Assembly (NCBI GenBank): GCA_949840885.1 | Contig: CATKYJ010000044.1 | Location: forward strand, 1-38,024 | Direction: 5' to 3' | DNA from: an uncultured Acetatifactor sp. | GTDB taxonomy: Bacteria > Bacillota > Clostridia > Lachnospirales > Lachnospiraceae | Length of the DNA: 38,024 nt | In this document: positions 7,628 to 15,032 of the stretch, one piece after another | How positions within the stretch are numbered: position 1 is the stretch's first letter | Layout: each line of letters starts with the position of its first letter | Translations under genes and position numbers: made by a program | Notes under the pieces: model-generated | Told to the model about the DNA's origin: nothing | The model's input: only the letters and a program-made list of their open reading frames with translations | Database searches by the model: none

Positions 7628-9142
7628 CTATTCATAGCTTTTCTGTCTGGTTATCTCATACTGAAAGCCGTGGCTGCTGCCAATTTGAACCCGGGCTTCC
7701 ACCGTCCTGAAGCACCCGTCCAGTCGAAACGATATATTGCCGGAGGTCTTTCTGATGTCAGCTTCCACCATGTCCATTGCCCGGGCCGTAAGGGTGTCCA
7801 CATCGGAAAGCATCATGAAAATCCTCAGATAATCCTCATAGGCAAGTCCATCGCCTACCGTATTCTCGTCCTGCAGATTGCCGCTTAAGGCTGATGTCAG
7901 ACTATAGTGCCAATTGCCATCGTTCTTTAGAAGCGGCACCTTGCCCCCTGCCAAAAGAGACTTGACATCATATATGCTCTCCGCATAAGCCCAGGCCAGA
8001 AGAATCGCGCTTTCTAACAGCGGCGTCAGCGCAGGCAGCGCGATCACGGTACAGGCCGCCAATGCCGCCACCCGGATTTCTGCACGCTTTTCCTGATTCG
8101 ATATCAGATACATGGCATTCGCCGCCTCCCTGAGTATGCACAGACGATTGACAACGCTTTTGAGATTCTCCAAATCGCTGCTCTTGCCCCCAATCAGATA
8201 TTCAATCTGATAATGCAGCGCGTCTTCCTCGCATTCTTTTCCGAACCGCCCCATATACCGTAAGAGGTATTCCTGAAAAAGGAACTTCTCTGTCAGCTGC
8301 TCCATCTGCGCCTGCTCATCCTGCGGCACATTTCCATGGTTGACCTGCCCCTGACGCATCCTGTTCTGGATCAGGCTTTCTGTATGTATGATATTGGCAG
8401 ACACATTCGCCTCATCCACCACCAGCCGCAAAAGCCCCAGTCTCTTCTTTGCCTCCAGTTCACTTGTAGGATTCTTTACCTCTGCCCTCTCCCACCTCTC
8501 CTCATCCACCTCGATTTCCATTCCGTCATATGTGTCCACCCACTCTTTGATCTCCCCATCCAGTTCCTGCTTCCTGGCTTCCTCTCTCCCCTCTTCAAGG
8601 CCATTGATCTCCACTTTCTGTACCCAACCCTGAAGTTCCTGCAAAAGTCCCAAGCCCACATCCGCCTTAACAGCCTCCACGGCATCGCCCCGAAATACAG
8701 CTCCGCCATAATCCGTCAAAATCGACACTTTTGTCAACTCTGCCTGTCCCGCATAAAGCCCCAGAAAATCCCTGTAAAAATAATCTGAAAGAAAAATATC
8801 CTCATAGCTAAAGTTTTTGGACAGATATTCAGACAAATGCGCCTCCGTATTGGCCTTGCCGCAACTCGCAGTCCCATAAGAAGAGTCAATAGCAAACAAA
8901 TTGTACTGCCTGAACAATTCCCGATGATACTCCGCCATAATACTGGAAAGCCCGATATCCATAACACACTCGGCCTCCAGCCTGGCCCCATTCCTGCGGA
9001 CTCCCTCCAGCAAAGTCAGAAAAAGCGACAAAATAACCGCAAGGCAAAGAGTCAGCGCCACCGTCAAATACCCCTCCCCCACTCCTCGACCTCCAACCCT
9101 GTCTCCCCCAAAACACACATCTCTCAACCTCTTAATCTCCAT
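7628..9142 (-). CDS. DUF5702 protein of the Tad locus
   Basis: 504 residues. One N-terminal transmembrane segment (LTVALTLCLAVILSLFLTLL, residues 26-45) is followed by a large extracytoplasmic region containing long helical, charged stretches and a second hydrophobic patch near residues 355-385. The start of the mature part (ECVMDIGLSSIMAEYHRELFR) is the conserved DUF5702 pattern found in Gram-positive Tad clusters. Its role is not established; position between the Flp1 pilin and TadE-like genes argues for a pilus surface or assembly part, perhaps filling the place of TadG. The ATG at 9142 has a strong AGGGGGGAG site. The upstream 245 nt carry an RNA-like structure and G-rich sequence. Confidence 0.8.
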   Translation of the reverse strand: MEIKRLRDVCFGGDRVGGRGVGEGYLTVALTLCLAVILSLFLTLLEGVRRNGARLEAECVMDIGLSSIMAEYHRELFRQYNLFAIDSSYGTASCGKANTEAHLSEYLSKNFSYEDIFLSDYFYRDFLGLYAGQAELTKVSILTDYGGAVFRGDAVEAVKADVGLGLLQELQGWVQKVEINGLEEGREEARKQELDGEIKEWVDTYDGMEIEVDEERWERAEVKNPTSELEAKKRLGLLRLVVDEANVSANIIHTESLIQNRMRQGQVNHGNVPQDEQAQMEQLTEKFLFQEYLLRYMGRFGKECEEDALHYQIEYLIGGKSSDLENLKSVVNRLCILREAANAMYLISNQEKRAEIRVAALAACTVIALPALTPLLESAILLAWAYAESIYDVKSLLAGGKVPLLKNDGNWHYSLTSALSGNLQDENTVGDGLAYEDYLRIFMMLSDVDTLTARAMDMVEADIRKTSGNISFRLDGCFRTVEARVQIGSSHGFQYEITRQKSYE

Positions 9143-9263
9143 CCAATTCTCCCCCCTAATCCCATAAACCGTCCAATACCCATCCCGTCATACCCCATAA
9201 CCCCAAACACCACCAACACCCTTACCAACCCCCTCCCCCCGCACAAACCCACACAGCCGCCCA
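9143..9263 (-). other. G-rich untranslated stretch with a G-quadruplex motif
   Basis: The transcript strand here is almost free of C and rich in G-runs. At 9204-9179 it reads GGGG-TTAT-GGGG-TATGAC-GGG-AT-GGG, which satisfies the standard quadruplex pattern with loops of 4, 6 and 2 nt. Further runs of six and five G lie at about 9230-9242, and six G at 9156-9151, the last forming the ribosome site of the DUF5702 gene. A frame covering 9188-9391 is open but spans hairpin sequence and ends in Gly/Val repeats, so it is not called a gene. Confidence 0.6.
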
Positions 9264-9393
9264 TCACACGGAAGAATGCCCTCCCCTCGGGCATTCTTCC
9301 GTGTGAGAACGGATTGCAGAGCGAATGTATTCGCTCGCAATCCTAGAAGTTCTTGGGCGGCGTTCTTCGGCGCCCTGTAACTTCTTCTCACAC
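9264..9393 (-). ncRNA. Structured RNA element between pilin and DUF5702 genes
   Basis: Four stems can be read on the transcript (minus) strand. P1 pairs GTGTGAGAA (9393-9385) with TTCTCACAC (9309-9301). P2 pairs GAAGTT (9384-9379) with AACTTC (9351-9346), plus an inner GGGCG/CGCCC stem. P3 is a 15-bp hairpin with one bulge (9343-9311). P4 is a perfect 18-bp hairpin (9306-9289 with 9281-9264) with loop GAGGGGA. P1 and P4 share TCACAC at 9306-9301, so they exclude each other. P1 includes the pilin stop codon. No U-run follows P4, so it is not a plain terminator. Roles could be an mRNA 3'-end stabiliser for pilin, a switch, or a dispersed repeat. Confidence 0.6.
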
Positions 9394-9564
9394 TGTGCCC
9401 GTCTGCGAAGTAATCTTCTGAAAAAGCGAATTGATGATCTGCGTAATCTGGCTCTTGAAAATAATCACCAGTCCCACCAGCACCACAATAATCAGAATAA
9501 TCTCCACTGTCCCCATTCCGTCCTCTTCCCGTATAAACTCCCTCATTCCCTTTGCCTGTCTCAT
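9388..9564 (-). CDS. Flp1-like type IVb pilin (major pilus subunit)
   Basis: A 58-residue protein. A basic/acidic leader ends in EEDG, followed by MGTVEIILIIVVLVGLVIIF. Cleavage after the glycine by an A24 peptidase would leave a mature pilin with glutamate at +5, the hallmark of Flp pilins, and a single long hydrophobic helix. The C-terminal tail (about 20 residues) is polar. The ATG at 9564 is chosen for its AGAGAGG ribosome site; a longer frame from 9603 has none and would use an arginine/glycine-rich stretch. It sits between TadC (45 nt upstream) and the RNA element that begins at its stop codon, as expected for the most abundant product of the operon. Confidence 0.88.
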   Translation of the reverse strand: MRQAKGMREFIREEDGMGTVEIILIIVVLVGLVIIFKSQITQIINSLFQKITSQTGTV

Positions 9565-9608
9565 TTTTCCTCTCTTTCTGCCGCAGCCGCGGCCAATCAA
9601 CACTACAG

Positions 9609-11051
9609 TTACATATTGGAAAAGGCAGGAATCATGATAATGACCATCACCACGCCCAGCATCAGCATCATGGGCACGAGAAGTTTTGTCCCTGCCTCCT
9701 CTCCCATTTTTCTGCTCTCCTGGAGACGCTCCTGCGCAGACTTGTCCGCCTCTTCCCGCAGTCTTTCCAACAGGGTGCTGTTTCCCCTCTTCAGATTCTG
9801 GGAAAGCAGCGCCGTCAGCCGGATATATTCCTGCAATTCCGTCCTTTTCCCCAAATGCTCATAAGCCAGGCTCTCGGAGATCCCTGAGCGCAGTTCCCGG
9901 CAGGTGTATAGCATCTCCTCGTAAGCCGGCATCCGCTTCCCGCCCTCTTTGCGTTTTTCCTCATAGTCCCCGGCAATTTTCTGAAAGGCTCCCCGGATGG
10001 TCATGCCAGCCCCCACGAACAATGCCAGCTTGTGCACAATCTGCGGATATTCCCGGCGCAGAATCTTTTTGCGCTTCTCCAACTGTTCATGGAGATCCCT
10101 ATCCAGAAACAGGAATACCGCAGCCGCCGTCACCAGGGCAACTGCCCACAGGATCAGGCTGTTGTCCTCCACTACCTGCCTCCAGCGAATGCCCTCTCCC
10201 CTCCATTCCGCCGGAAGCCTCCATTCCTCCTGGCTCAGGCTCCCATCCTGGGATTTTCGCAGCGCTTCCTCCAATTCCATATACATCTGTTCTTCCTGTG
10301 TAAAGGCAGGCGGCCGCAGAGTCACGGACAATTCTCCGTCTCTCTCCTGCTCTCCATAAGTCAGCCGGAAAGAAAGCTTCACTACTACTTCTTCCTCCTC
10401 CAGGGAAAAGATCTGACCGGAGTCGCCAAGCAGTCCCGGCTTGCTGCTCTCCCAATGGACAGATATGGGAAAATCCCCGTATTTTTCCTGCAGGCTCAGA
10501 TCCGAGGTCACATTCTGCAGGCTGTCATTGGAGCCCAAAATATATTCCGGCAGCTTTTCCGTCAGTTCGTCAAACAGCTTCCCCGCCTCTTCCTCAGACA
10601 AAAGCCTGGGCTGCACTTCCATCCGAAAATCCATCTGCCGCTGCCCATACTCGGTCTCAATATCGATTTTCTGCGCCCCGTCCCTGTAGCTTCCCCGGAG
10701 CACTGTCCCATCCTCCCCTAAGATGACCTTGTCCATGGCGCTAAATCTGGCTGCAGTCCCGAACAATGTGCCCACAAACAGCACCGCCAGGCAAATTGCC
10801 GCCTTTTTCCCATAATATTCCGTCTTCAGACACTCCCTGGCCTCTCCCGGATGGAGGCTTGCCAGATCCCTCTCCACCTGAGGAGAGGAAAACAGTCTGG
10901 GAAGCCTGTTTCCAAGCTTTTTATAGAGATACAGAGCCATTTTGTAAAAAGGTTTTAGGACAGAAGCCGTATTTACCGGCGCCATCTCCTTTCTCGCCAG
11001 GATAAACAGTACCAGGTACCCCAAAAATATCACCAATGCAATCCAGTACAA
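9609..11051 (-). CDS. TadC-like pilus platform protein with an inserted ectodomain
   Basis: 480 residues. The C-terminal part (about 320-480) is a type II secretion F/TadC domain ending in a hydrophobic helix (LLVPMMLMLGVVMVIIMIPA), the inner-membrane platform of Tad pili. Extra transmembrane segments lie at about 1-20, 83-103 and 303-319. Between the second and third is a region of about 200 residues predicted outside the cell. Its part ILGSNDSLQNVTSDLSL, then ISVHWESSKPGLLGDSGQIF and a closing beta strand, resembles the atrophied bacterial Ig domain. TadC proteins usually lack this. The start is TTG at 11051 with GGAGG 8 nt upstream. Confidence 0.82.
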   Translation of the reverse strand: MYWIALVIFLGYLVLFILARKEMAPVNTASVLKPFYKMALYLYKKLGNRLPRLFSSPQVERDLASLHPGEARECLKTEYYGKKAAICLAVLFVGTLFGTAARFSAMDKVILGEDGTVLRGSYRDGAQKIDIETEYGQRQMDFRMEVQPRLLSEEEAGKLFDELTEKLPEYILGSNDSLQNVTSDLSLQEKYGDFPISVHWESSKPGLLGDSGQIFSLEEEEVVVKLSFRLTYGEQERDGELSVTLRPPAFTQEEQMYMELEEALRKSQDGSLSQEEWRLPAEWRGEGIRWRQVVEDNSLILWAVALVTAAAVFLFLDRDLHEQLEKRKKILRREYPQIVHKLALFVGAGMTIRGAFQKIAGDYEEKRKEGGKRMPAYEEMLYTCRELRSGISESLAYEHLGKRTELQEYIRLTALLSQNLKRGNSTLLERLREEADKSAQERLQESRKMGEEAGTKLLVPMMLMLGVVMVIIMIPAFSNM

Positions 11052-11063
11052 TCATCGCACCTC

Positions 11064-11834
11064 CTATCCCATGTCCGCCATAATCCCTTTCATAATATGT
11101 TCTCCCAGCAGATAGGCCCCAAGGTACAAACCCAGGCATCCTGTCATCACCGCCACGCCTACTACATTGTGATAAAGCGAGTCAAAGTAACCCGGATTTC
11201 CCATGTCAATGTAGAGTAATATCCCAAAAGGCATTATCTTCATGATGGTCAGTTCCATCTTTTTGCCCCCAAGCAGCATCTGTATCTCCTGGCGCAGTTC
11301 GATCTGTCTGCCTATCTGTCCCGCTGAATTTCTGATGATCTCCGCCATATTCCCCCCATTTCTCTTGGCAAGGGCAAAAATCTGGGCGAACTGGGCAATC
11401 TCTTCACAATCACTGCGCTTTGCCATATCCGTCAGGAGTCCCTCCAGGGAAATGTTGATATGCAGCCCCCGCCTGATCAACTTCAGTTCCTGGCAGATGG
11501 CGGCTTGCTCTCCATACATCAGGGCCATGTCCTGTCCACACTCCAGAAAGGCATTCTCCACGGAATACCCTGCCTGCAGGGAGGTGGCCACTGCCAGGAT
11601 ACACTCCCTGAACTGTCCCGCCAACTCCTGTTTCGCCTTTTCAAGCTTTTGCTGCCTGATCATCCAAAAGGCAGCTGCACCAATCAGGGAAAGAGGAATC
11701 AATGCCAGGAAGCTGCGATAGAAGAAATAGGAAAACACACCTGTCACACCTAGGCTTACAAGCACTGCCCTGGCTCTCTCCCCCTTTTTCCAGCCATATT
11801 TACAGCAGTCCTGCCGCTTTAAGCTTCCTTTCAT
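11064..11834 (-). CDS. TadB-like pilus platform protein
   Basis: About 256 residues with a type II secretion F domain: two hydrophobic segments near the N-terminus (SLGVTGVFSYFFYRSFLALI and neighbour), a cytoplasmic helical domain with FALAKRNGGNMAEIIRNSAG, and C-terminal membrane helices. It would pair with TadC as the membrane platform coupled to the CpaF motor. The ATG at 11834 is chosen because AGGAGG lies 8 nt upstream; this places it 35 nt inside the end of the cpaF gene, an overlap consistent with translational coupling. A longer frame from 11903 lacks a ribosome site. TadC begins 12 nt after its stop. Confidence 0.88.
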   Translation of the reverse strand: MKGSLKRQDCCKYGWKKGERARAVLVSLGVTGVFSYFFYRSFLALIPLSLIGAAAFWMIRQQKLEKAKQELAGQFRECILAVATSLQAGYSVENAFLECGQDMALMYGEQAAICQELKLIRRGLHINISLEGLLTDMAKRSDCEEIAQFAQIFALAKRNGGNMAEIIRNSAGQIGRQIELRQEIQMLLGGKKMELTIMKIMPFGILLYIDMGNPGYFDSLYHNVVGVAVMTGCLGLYLGAYLLGEHIMKGIMADMG

Positions 11835-13014
11835 GGAGCAGTCCTCCTTTCCGACACAGATTTCCCGCCACATGGCCTGCGCCGTCCTCCCCGGTCTCCT
11901 CAAAGCAAAACAAAGAGTTCATCCTGATTTCATTCTGCTCAAAGCCCGCCACCTCCGTTATCTCCAGCACCTTTCTGGATTTATCCCTCAGTCTGCCCAG
12001 ATGGACGATGACGTCCAGTCCTGAGGCTATCTGCTGCCTGATCGCGGCCAGGGGAAGCTCCATTCCCATCAGAACCATGTTCTCCAGCCTGGCCAGCATG
12101 TCCTTGGCGCTGTTGGCATGTCCGGTTGACATACTCCCGTCATGGCCCGTGTTTAAGCATTGCAGCATGTCAATGGCTTCAGCCCCTCGCACCTCTCCCA
12201 CCACGATTCGGTCAGGCCGCATCCGCAAAGACGATTTGATCAGGTCGCGGATGGTGATCTCGTTACAGCCCTCCACATTGCTGTTCCTGGTCTCTAGGCG
12301 CACCAGGTTGGGAAGCCCCTGGAGCTGCAGTTCCGCGCTGTCTTCGATGGTAATCACACGCTCCTCCGAGGGGATAAAGTGAGACAGGACATTGAGAAAG
12401 GTGGTTTTTCCGCTTCCGGTTCCGCCGCTGATGAAGATATTGTACTTGGCCTTTACCAGCCGCTCCAGAAAGGCGGCAGCCTCTTTGGAAATAGAATTGC
12501 TTTGAATTAGCTGCTCCATGGTAATCGGCTTTTCGGGAAATCGCCTGATGGTAACTATGGGGCCGTTGAGCGCTATGGGGTTCATGACGATATTGACCCT
12601 GGCCCCATCGGCAAGCCTTGCGTCCACAATGGGAGAGGCCTCATTTACCACCCGGTTGCATCCGGCCACGATCTGCTGTATCACGTCCTGAAGTTTCTCC
12701 GTGGACTCAAAGCTGATGTCCAGCTCCCGCAGCCTTCCGTTCTGCTCCACGAAAATATGATCTTTTCCATTGATCATGATCTCCGTGACGGAACTGTCCT
12801 CCACAAATATCTGCAGGATATCCAGTCTGCGCAGGGAATCGAACAATTCCTGCCTCAGCCGTCTGCGCACTTCCACCGGACAGGCCATCAGCCCCTGCTC
12901 CAAAATGACTTCGTCTATGGTGTCCTCTACCTCTGCATCCGTGAAATCTTTCACAAAGTCCATCCGCTCCTGGACTTTGCCCCGCAATTCTTTTTTCAGT
13001 TCCGTGTACTCCAT
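11800..13014 (-). CDS. CpaF/TadA-type pilus assembly ATPase
   Basis: 404 residues, secretion ATPase of the VirB11/GspE class that drives Flp pilin extrusion from the cytoplasmic face. Walker A is GGTGSGKTT (about residues 197-205), followed by the Asp-box region VITIEDSAELQL, Walker B in RIVVGEVRGAEA, and the His-box STGHANSA. The N-terminal part holds a helical region and VTEIMINGKDHIFVEQNGRL, typical of CpaF. The ATG at 13014 is chosen because GAGGGGA lies about 10 nt upstream and the upstream gene ends at 13016, giving near-overlap (TAAAATG). All catalytic motifs are intact, so an active motor is expected. Confidence 0.95.
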   Translation of the reverse strand: MEYTELKKELRGKVQERMDFVKDFTDAEVEDTIDEVILEQGLMACPVEVRRRLRQELFDSLRRLDILQIFVEDSSVTEIMINGKDHIFVEQNGRLRELDISFESTEKLQDVIQQIVAGCNRVVNEASPIVDARLADGARVNIVMNPIALNGPIVTIRRFPEKPITMEQLIQSNSISKEAAAFLERLVKAKYNIFISGGTGSGKTTFLNVLSHFIPSEERVITIEDSAELQLQGLPNLVRLETRNSNVEGCNEITIRDLIKSSLRMRPDRIVVGEVRGAEAIDMLQCLNTGHDGSMSTGHANSAKDMLARLENMVLMGMELPLAAIRQQIASGLDVIVHLGRLRDKSRKVLEITEVAGFEQNEIRMNSLFCFEETGEDGAGHVAGNLCRKGGLLHERKLKAAGLL

Positions 13015-13015
13015 T

Positions 13016-14032
13016 TTAGCCGTCCCCTCCCTCTTCCAGGCTCTTGACAAGCCCTTTCACCAAGTCCGCCAGTTCTCCCTTAGTCAGCTGCTCCAGATCC
13101 TCCGGGAGTTTTTGGATATGGGAGAGCGAAAGCCTCTTTGTCTTACCCAGCACATCGCCGTACTCGTACAGCGCCAGAACCTGCTCATATTGGAAAAGCT
13201 TGGCCTTAGCCAGCCTGTCCTCTTTCGTCAGGGTATAGACCTGTCTGCACATCCGCAGAATCTCAAAGAGCCCCTGCATACTCTCGCTCAAGTCCATGAC
13301 CACATACTCGTATTCTTCCAGCTCCTCGATTCTTTCCAGCAGTCCCAGCCACTCCTCTACAGTGACTGTGATTAGGTTCTGCCCCGATTTCATGGGCGGA
13401 ACATAGTCCAATGCGCCCTGGTGCCTCAGAATCGTCTGGAGCCTTAACCTGAATTTGTCTTTCTGGGCGTTCAGGAAATAGAGGAGATCTGCCAAATCCA
13501 GGGTCTGCATATCCGGCAGAAGCTCTGAAATCCCTGCATAATGCTCAAAATTCAGATAGAGCGTGGGGTGTCTTTTGGCCAGCATCAGACTCAGGGTGAT
13601 GGCAAAAGATGTCTGCATGCACCTGTGCACCGGGGAATAGTTTCCGATGAATATGGTCTTGCGGTTCGTGCGCAGAAAGGGAAGCTGTACATCTGCAATG
13701 TCCACATAGACTCCCAGCAGCTGCTTGAAGACTTCCTCCGCCTCCTGGTACTTGTCCACATAGGAAAGGTCCTCCCATCTCATGACCCCGCTCTCATTTA
13801 GCACTACCAGGCATTTCGGTGCAAGTCCCTTAAGCTTTGGGCAATATGCGGACTCTGCCACCACCAGCATATCCAGCTCCTTTTCCTCCGCCTCCAGCAG
13901 CTTGTCCACATTGGTGTAGGTATGCAGCTCCCAGGGGAGGTTTTTTCGTTTTTTCATAAATTCCGTCATCAGCTGCGCATACTCTTCCTCGGTATCGCAC
14001 AGTGCCATGACTTTACCGGTCCTTTTTTTCAA
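13016..14032 (-). CDS. CpaE/TadZ-like pilus localisation protein with degenerate P-loop
   Basis: 338 residues. The N-terminal ~110 residues look like a receiver-like domain (VMALCDTEEEYAQLM, LDMLVVAESAYC), and the remainder has a MinD/ParA-like layout. Where the deviant Walker A lysines would be, the sequence is IGNYSPVHRCMQTSFAI, without the KGG-GK-T residues, so ATP binding is doubtful. A Walker B-like strand YEYVVMDLSES is preserved. TadZ/CpaE proteins position the pilus machine at the cell pole. The TTG at 14032 and an ATG at 14008 are both possible; the TTG is 13 nt from a GGAGG inside the end of the peptidase gene. The next gene is cpaF. Confidence 0.72.
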   Translation of the reverse strand: MKKRTGKVMALCDTEEEYAQLMTEFMKKRKNLPWELHTYTNVDKLLEAEEKELDMLVVAESAYCPKLKGLAPKCLVVLNESGVMRWEDLSYVDKYQEAEEVFKQLLGVYVDIADVQLPFLRTNRKTIFIGNYSPVHRCMQTSFAITLSLMLAKRHPTLYLNFEHYAGISELLPDMQTLDLADLLYFLNAQKDKFRLRLQTILRHQGALDYVPPMKSGQNLITVTVEEWLGLLERIEELEEYEYVVMDLSESMQGLFEILRMCRQVYTLTKEDRLAKAKLFQYEQVLALYEYGDVLGKTKRLSLSHIQKLPEDLEQLTKGELADLVKGLVKSLEEGGDG

Positions 14033-14035
14033 TTT

Positions 14036-14533
14036 TCAATAGACACCTCCCAGAAACATGAGAATGCTCACAAACACAGGCCCGGACAGGCAGACCCCAC
14101 GCCTTACCCGTCTGTCTGTTTTCTTCAGAATCTTTACCAGTGAAATCATTGCCGCAACCAGCAAAGAACAAAACAAGAATCCAAGAATCTTTTCCGCGGG
14201 CAGATACCCCGCTGTCATTCCAAGAAGCTTCACATCACCGGCTCCAAGACCTCCGGTCTTAAAAAACGGATACAGGACTGCCATGACAAGCACTGCCTGT
14301 CCCAGATACCAGAACGCGCCAGGCGCCCGTTCCTGGTAAAGCCGCCACCCTGCTCCTGACACTGCCATACCTAAAATCAGATAGTTCGGTATCCTCCTTT
14401 CCCTGTAGTCATAGCCACATGCCAATGCTAAAAAAACACACAATGCCCCAACTGTATCATCCCTTTCTGTGTCATAATACCTGGTCGCCGAGGCGAAACA
14501 TGCCTCCGGAATTATCTGAGTCGTAGAAGTCAT
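14036..14533 (-). CDS. A24 family prepilin peptidase (first gene of the Tad operon)
   Basis: Up to 165 residues. The recognisable part begins near LCVFLALACGYDYRERRIPN, with catalytic aspartate in DYRERRIP and the second in GLGAGDVKLLG, and has several membrane helices, as in CpaA/TadV enzymes that mature Flp pilins. The N-terminus is uncertain: the ATG at 14533 is the last in-frame ATG before the conserved region, but it has no clear ribosome site and its leader would be only about 24 nt. A GGAGG downstream lies in a short hairpin and is not spaced for an in-frame start. The gene overlaps nothing and is followed 3 nt later by the CpaE-like frame. Confidence 0.75.
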   Translation of the reverse strand: MTSTTQIIPEACFASATRYYDTERDDTVGALCVFLALACGYDYRERRIPNYLILGMAVSGAGWRLYQERAPGAFWYLGQAVLVMAVLYPFFKTGGLGAGDVKLLGMTAGYLPAEKILGFLFCSLLVAAMISLVKILKKTDRRVRRGVCLSGPVFVSILMFLGGVY

Positions 14534-14563
14534 TTGAAATACTTGATTTGAAACGATAGTTGC

Positions 14564-14592
14564 ATTATAACCGCTCTGCCAGCCAATTTCAA
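14564..14592 (-). promoter_or_regulatory. Tad operon promoter
   Basis: On minus, TTGAAA (14592-14587), 17-nt spacer, then a perfect TATAAT (14569-14564). The start point would be near 14557, just ahead of the first A24 peptidase. No other comparable promoter was noticed until the end of the FHA gene, so about 10 kb may be one transcript. No c-di-GMP riboswitch core was recognised between promoter and first gene. Confidence 0.8.
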
Positions 14593-14628
14593 GAGTTCTG
14601 ATGAAAAAAGTCAAATTTTGTAAAATAC

Positions 14629-14826
14629 TCACAAAGTTTTGTAAATCCCAATCCCATAAAGTGCCAGGAGCCCCGGAAATCCAAGGATTCCGGATGTCAA
14701 TACCGTAGCCGCGTTGATGCCCACCCCCAGCGGCATCCCAACAAAGTCCAGAAAGGAATTGATAAAATACATCGCAATCGTCCCCAGGATCCCCCTCATC
14801 AAAAGGTTCAGTATTTTTTCCATCAT
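14629..14826 (-). CDS. bofA: BofA family protein (pro-sigma-K processing inhibitor type)
   Basis: 65 residues, two hydrophobic segments. The C-terminal half contains GINAATVLTSGILGFPGL, the conserved BofA signature. In Bacillus, BofA sits in the outer forespore membrane and restrains the SpoIVFB protease that activates sigma-K, so its presence suggests a spore-former, although BofA-like proteins also occur in non-sporulating clostridia. The ATG at 14826 is preferred because GGAGG lies 10 nt upstream; the ATG three codons earlier touches that site. It is followed by the Tad promoter and diverges from the DUF2508 gene, its usual companion. Confidence 0.85.
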   Translation of the reverse strand: MMEKILNLLMRGILGTIAMYFINSFLDFVGMPLGVGINAATVLTSGILGFPGLLALYGIGIYKTL

Positions 14827-15032
14827 ATGTCGCATTCCTCCATTTACAGCAGCCTTTTCGCCCTTTGGAATATAGATATGTCCTCTTTCTCCAAATATGC
14901 AAAATTTATGTCAGGCAAAAGGAACTGATAAATTTTTCCAAAACTGGAATAATCTGTATGCCCGAAGCCTATACTTTTACCAGAACCGCCATCTGCCTGG
15001 CCCAGGCAAATCCAGCAGAAAGGAAGACTGCC
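14827..15032. other. Divergent intergenic region, bofA / DUF2508 gene
   Basis: About 200 bases separate the divergent starts. The right half has a possible plus-strand -10 (TATACT near 14970) without a convincing -35. No riboswitch or strong hairpin was recognised. Open frames crossing it (for instance 14844-15071 on minus) lack family resemblance. Confidence 0.4.

Noticed and set aside
9264..9306. 18-bp hairpin as an intrinsic terminator of the pilin transcript
   Set aside because: On the transcript strand it is followed by TGGGCGGC and G-runs, not U, so it does not fit intrinsic termination.
9188..9391. 67-codon frame through the hairpin region after the pilin gene
   Set aside because: It begins inside the pilin gene, reads through perfect hairpins and ends in Gly/Val low complexity; no ribosome site was seen.
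14534..14600. c-di-GMP riboswitch ahead of the Tad operon
   Set aside because: Looked for because such switches often control pili; the leader is only about 24 nt and no GEMM core was seen.
14534..14902. Longer start for the first A24 peptidase (288 residues)
   Set aside because: The extra N-terminus overlaps bofA in another frame, has no family resemblance and lies upstream of the consensus Tad promoter start.
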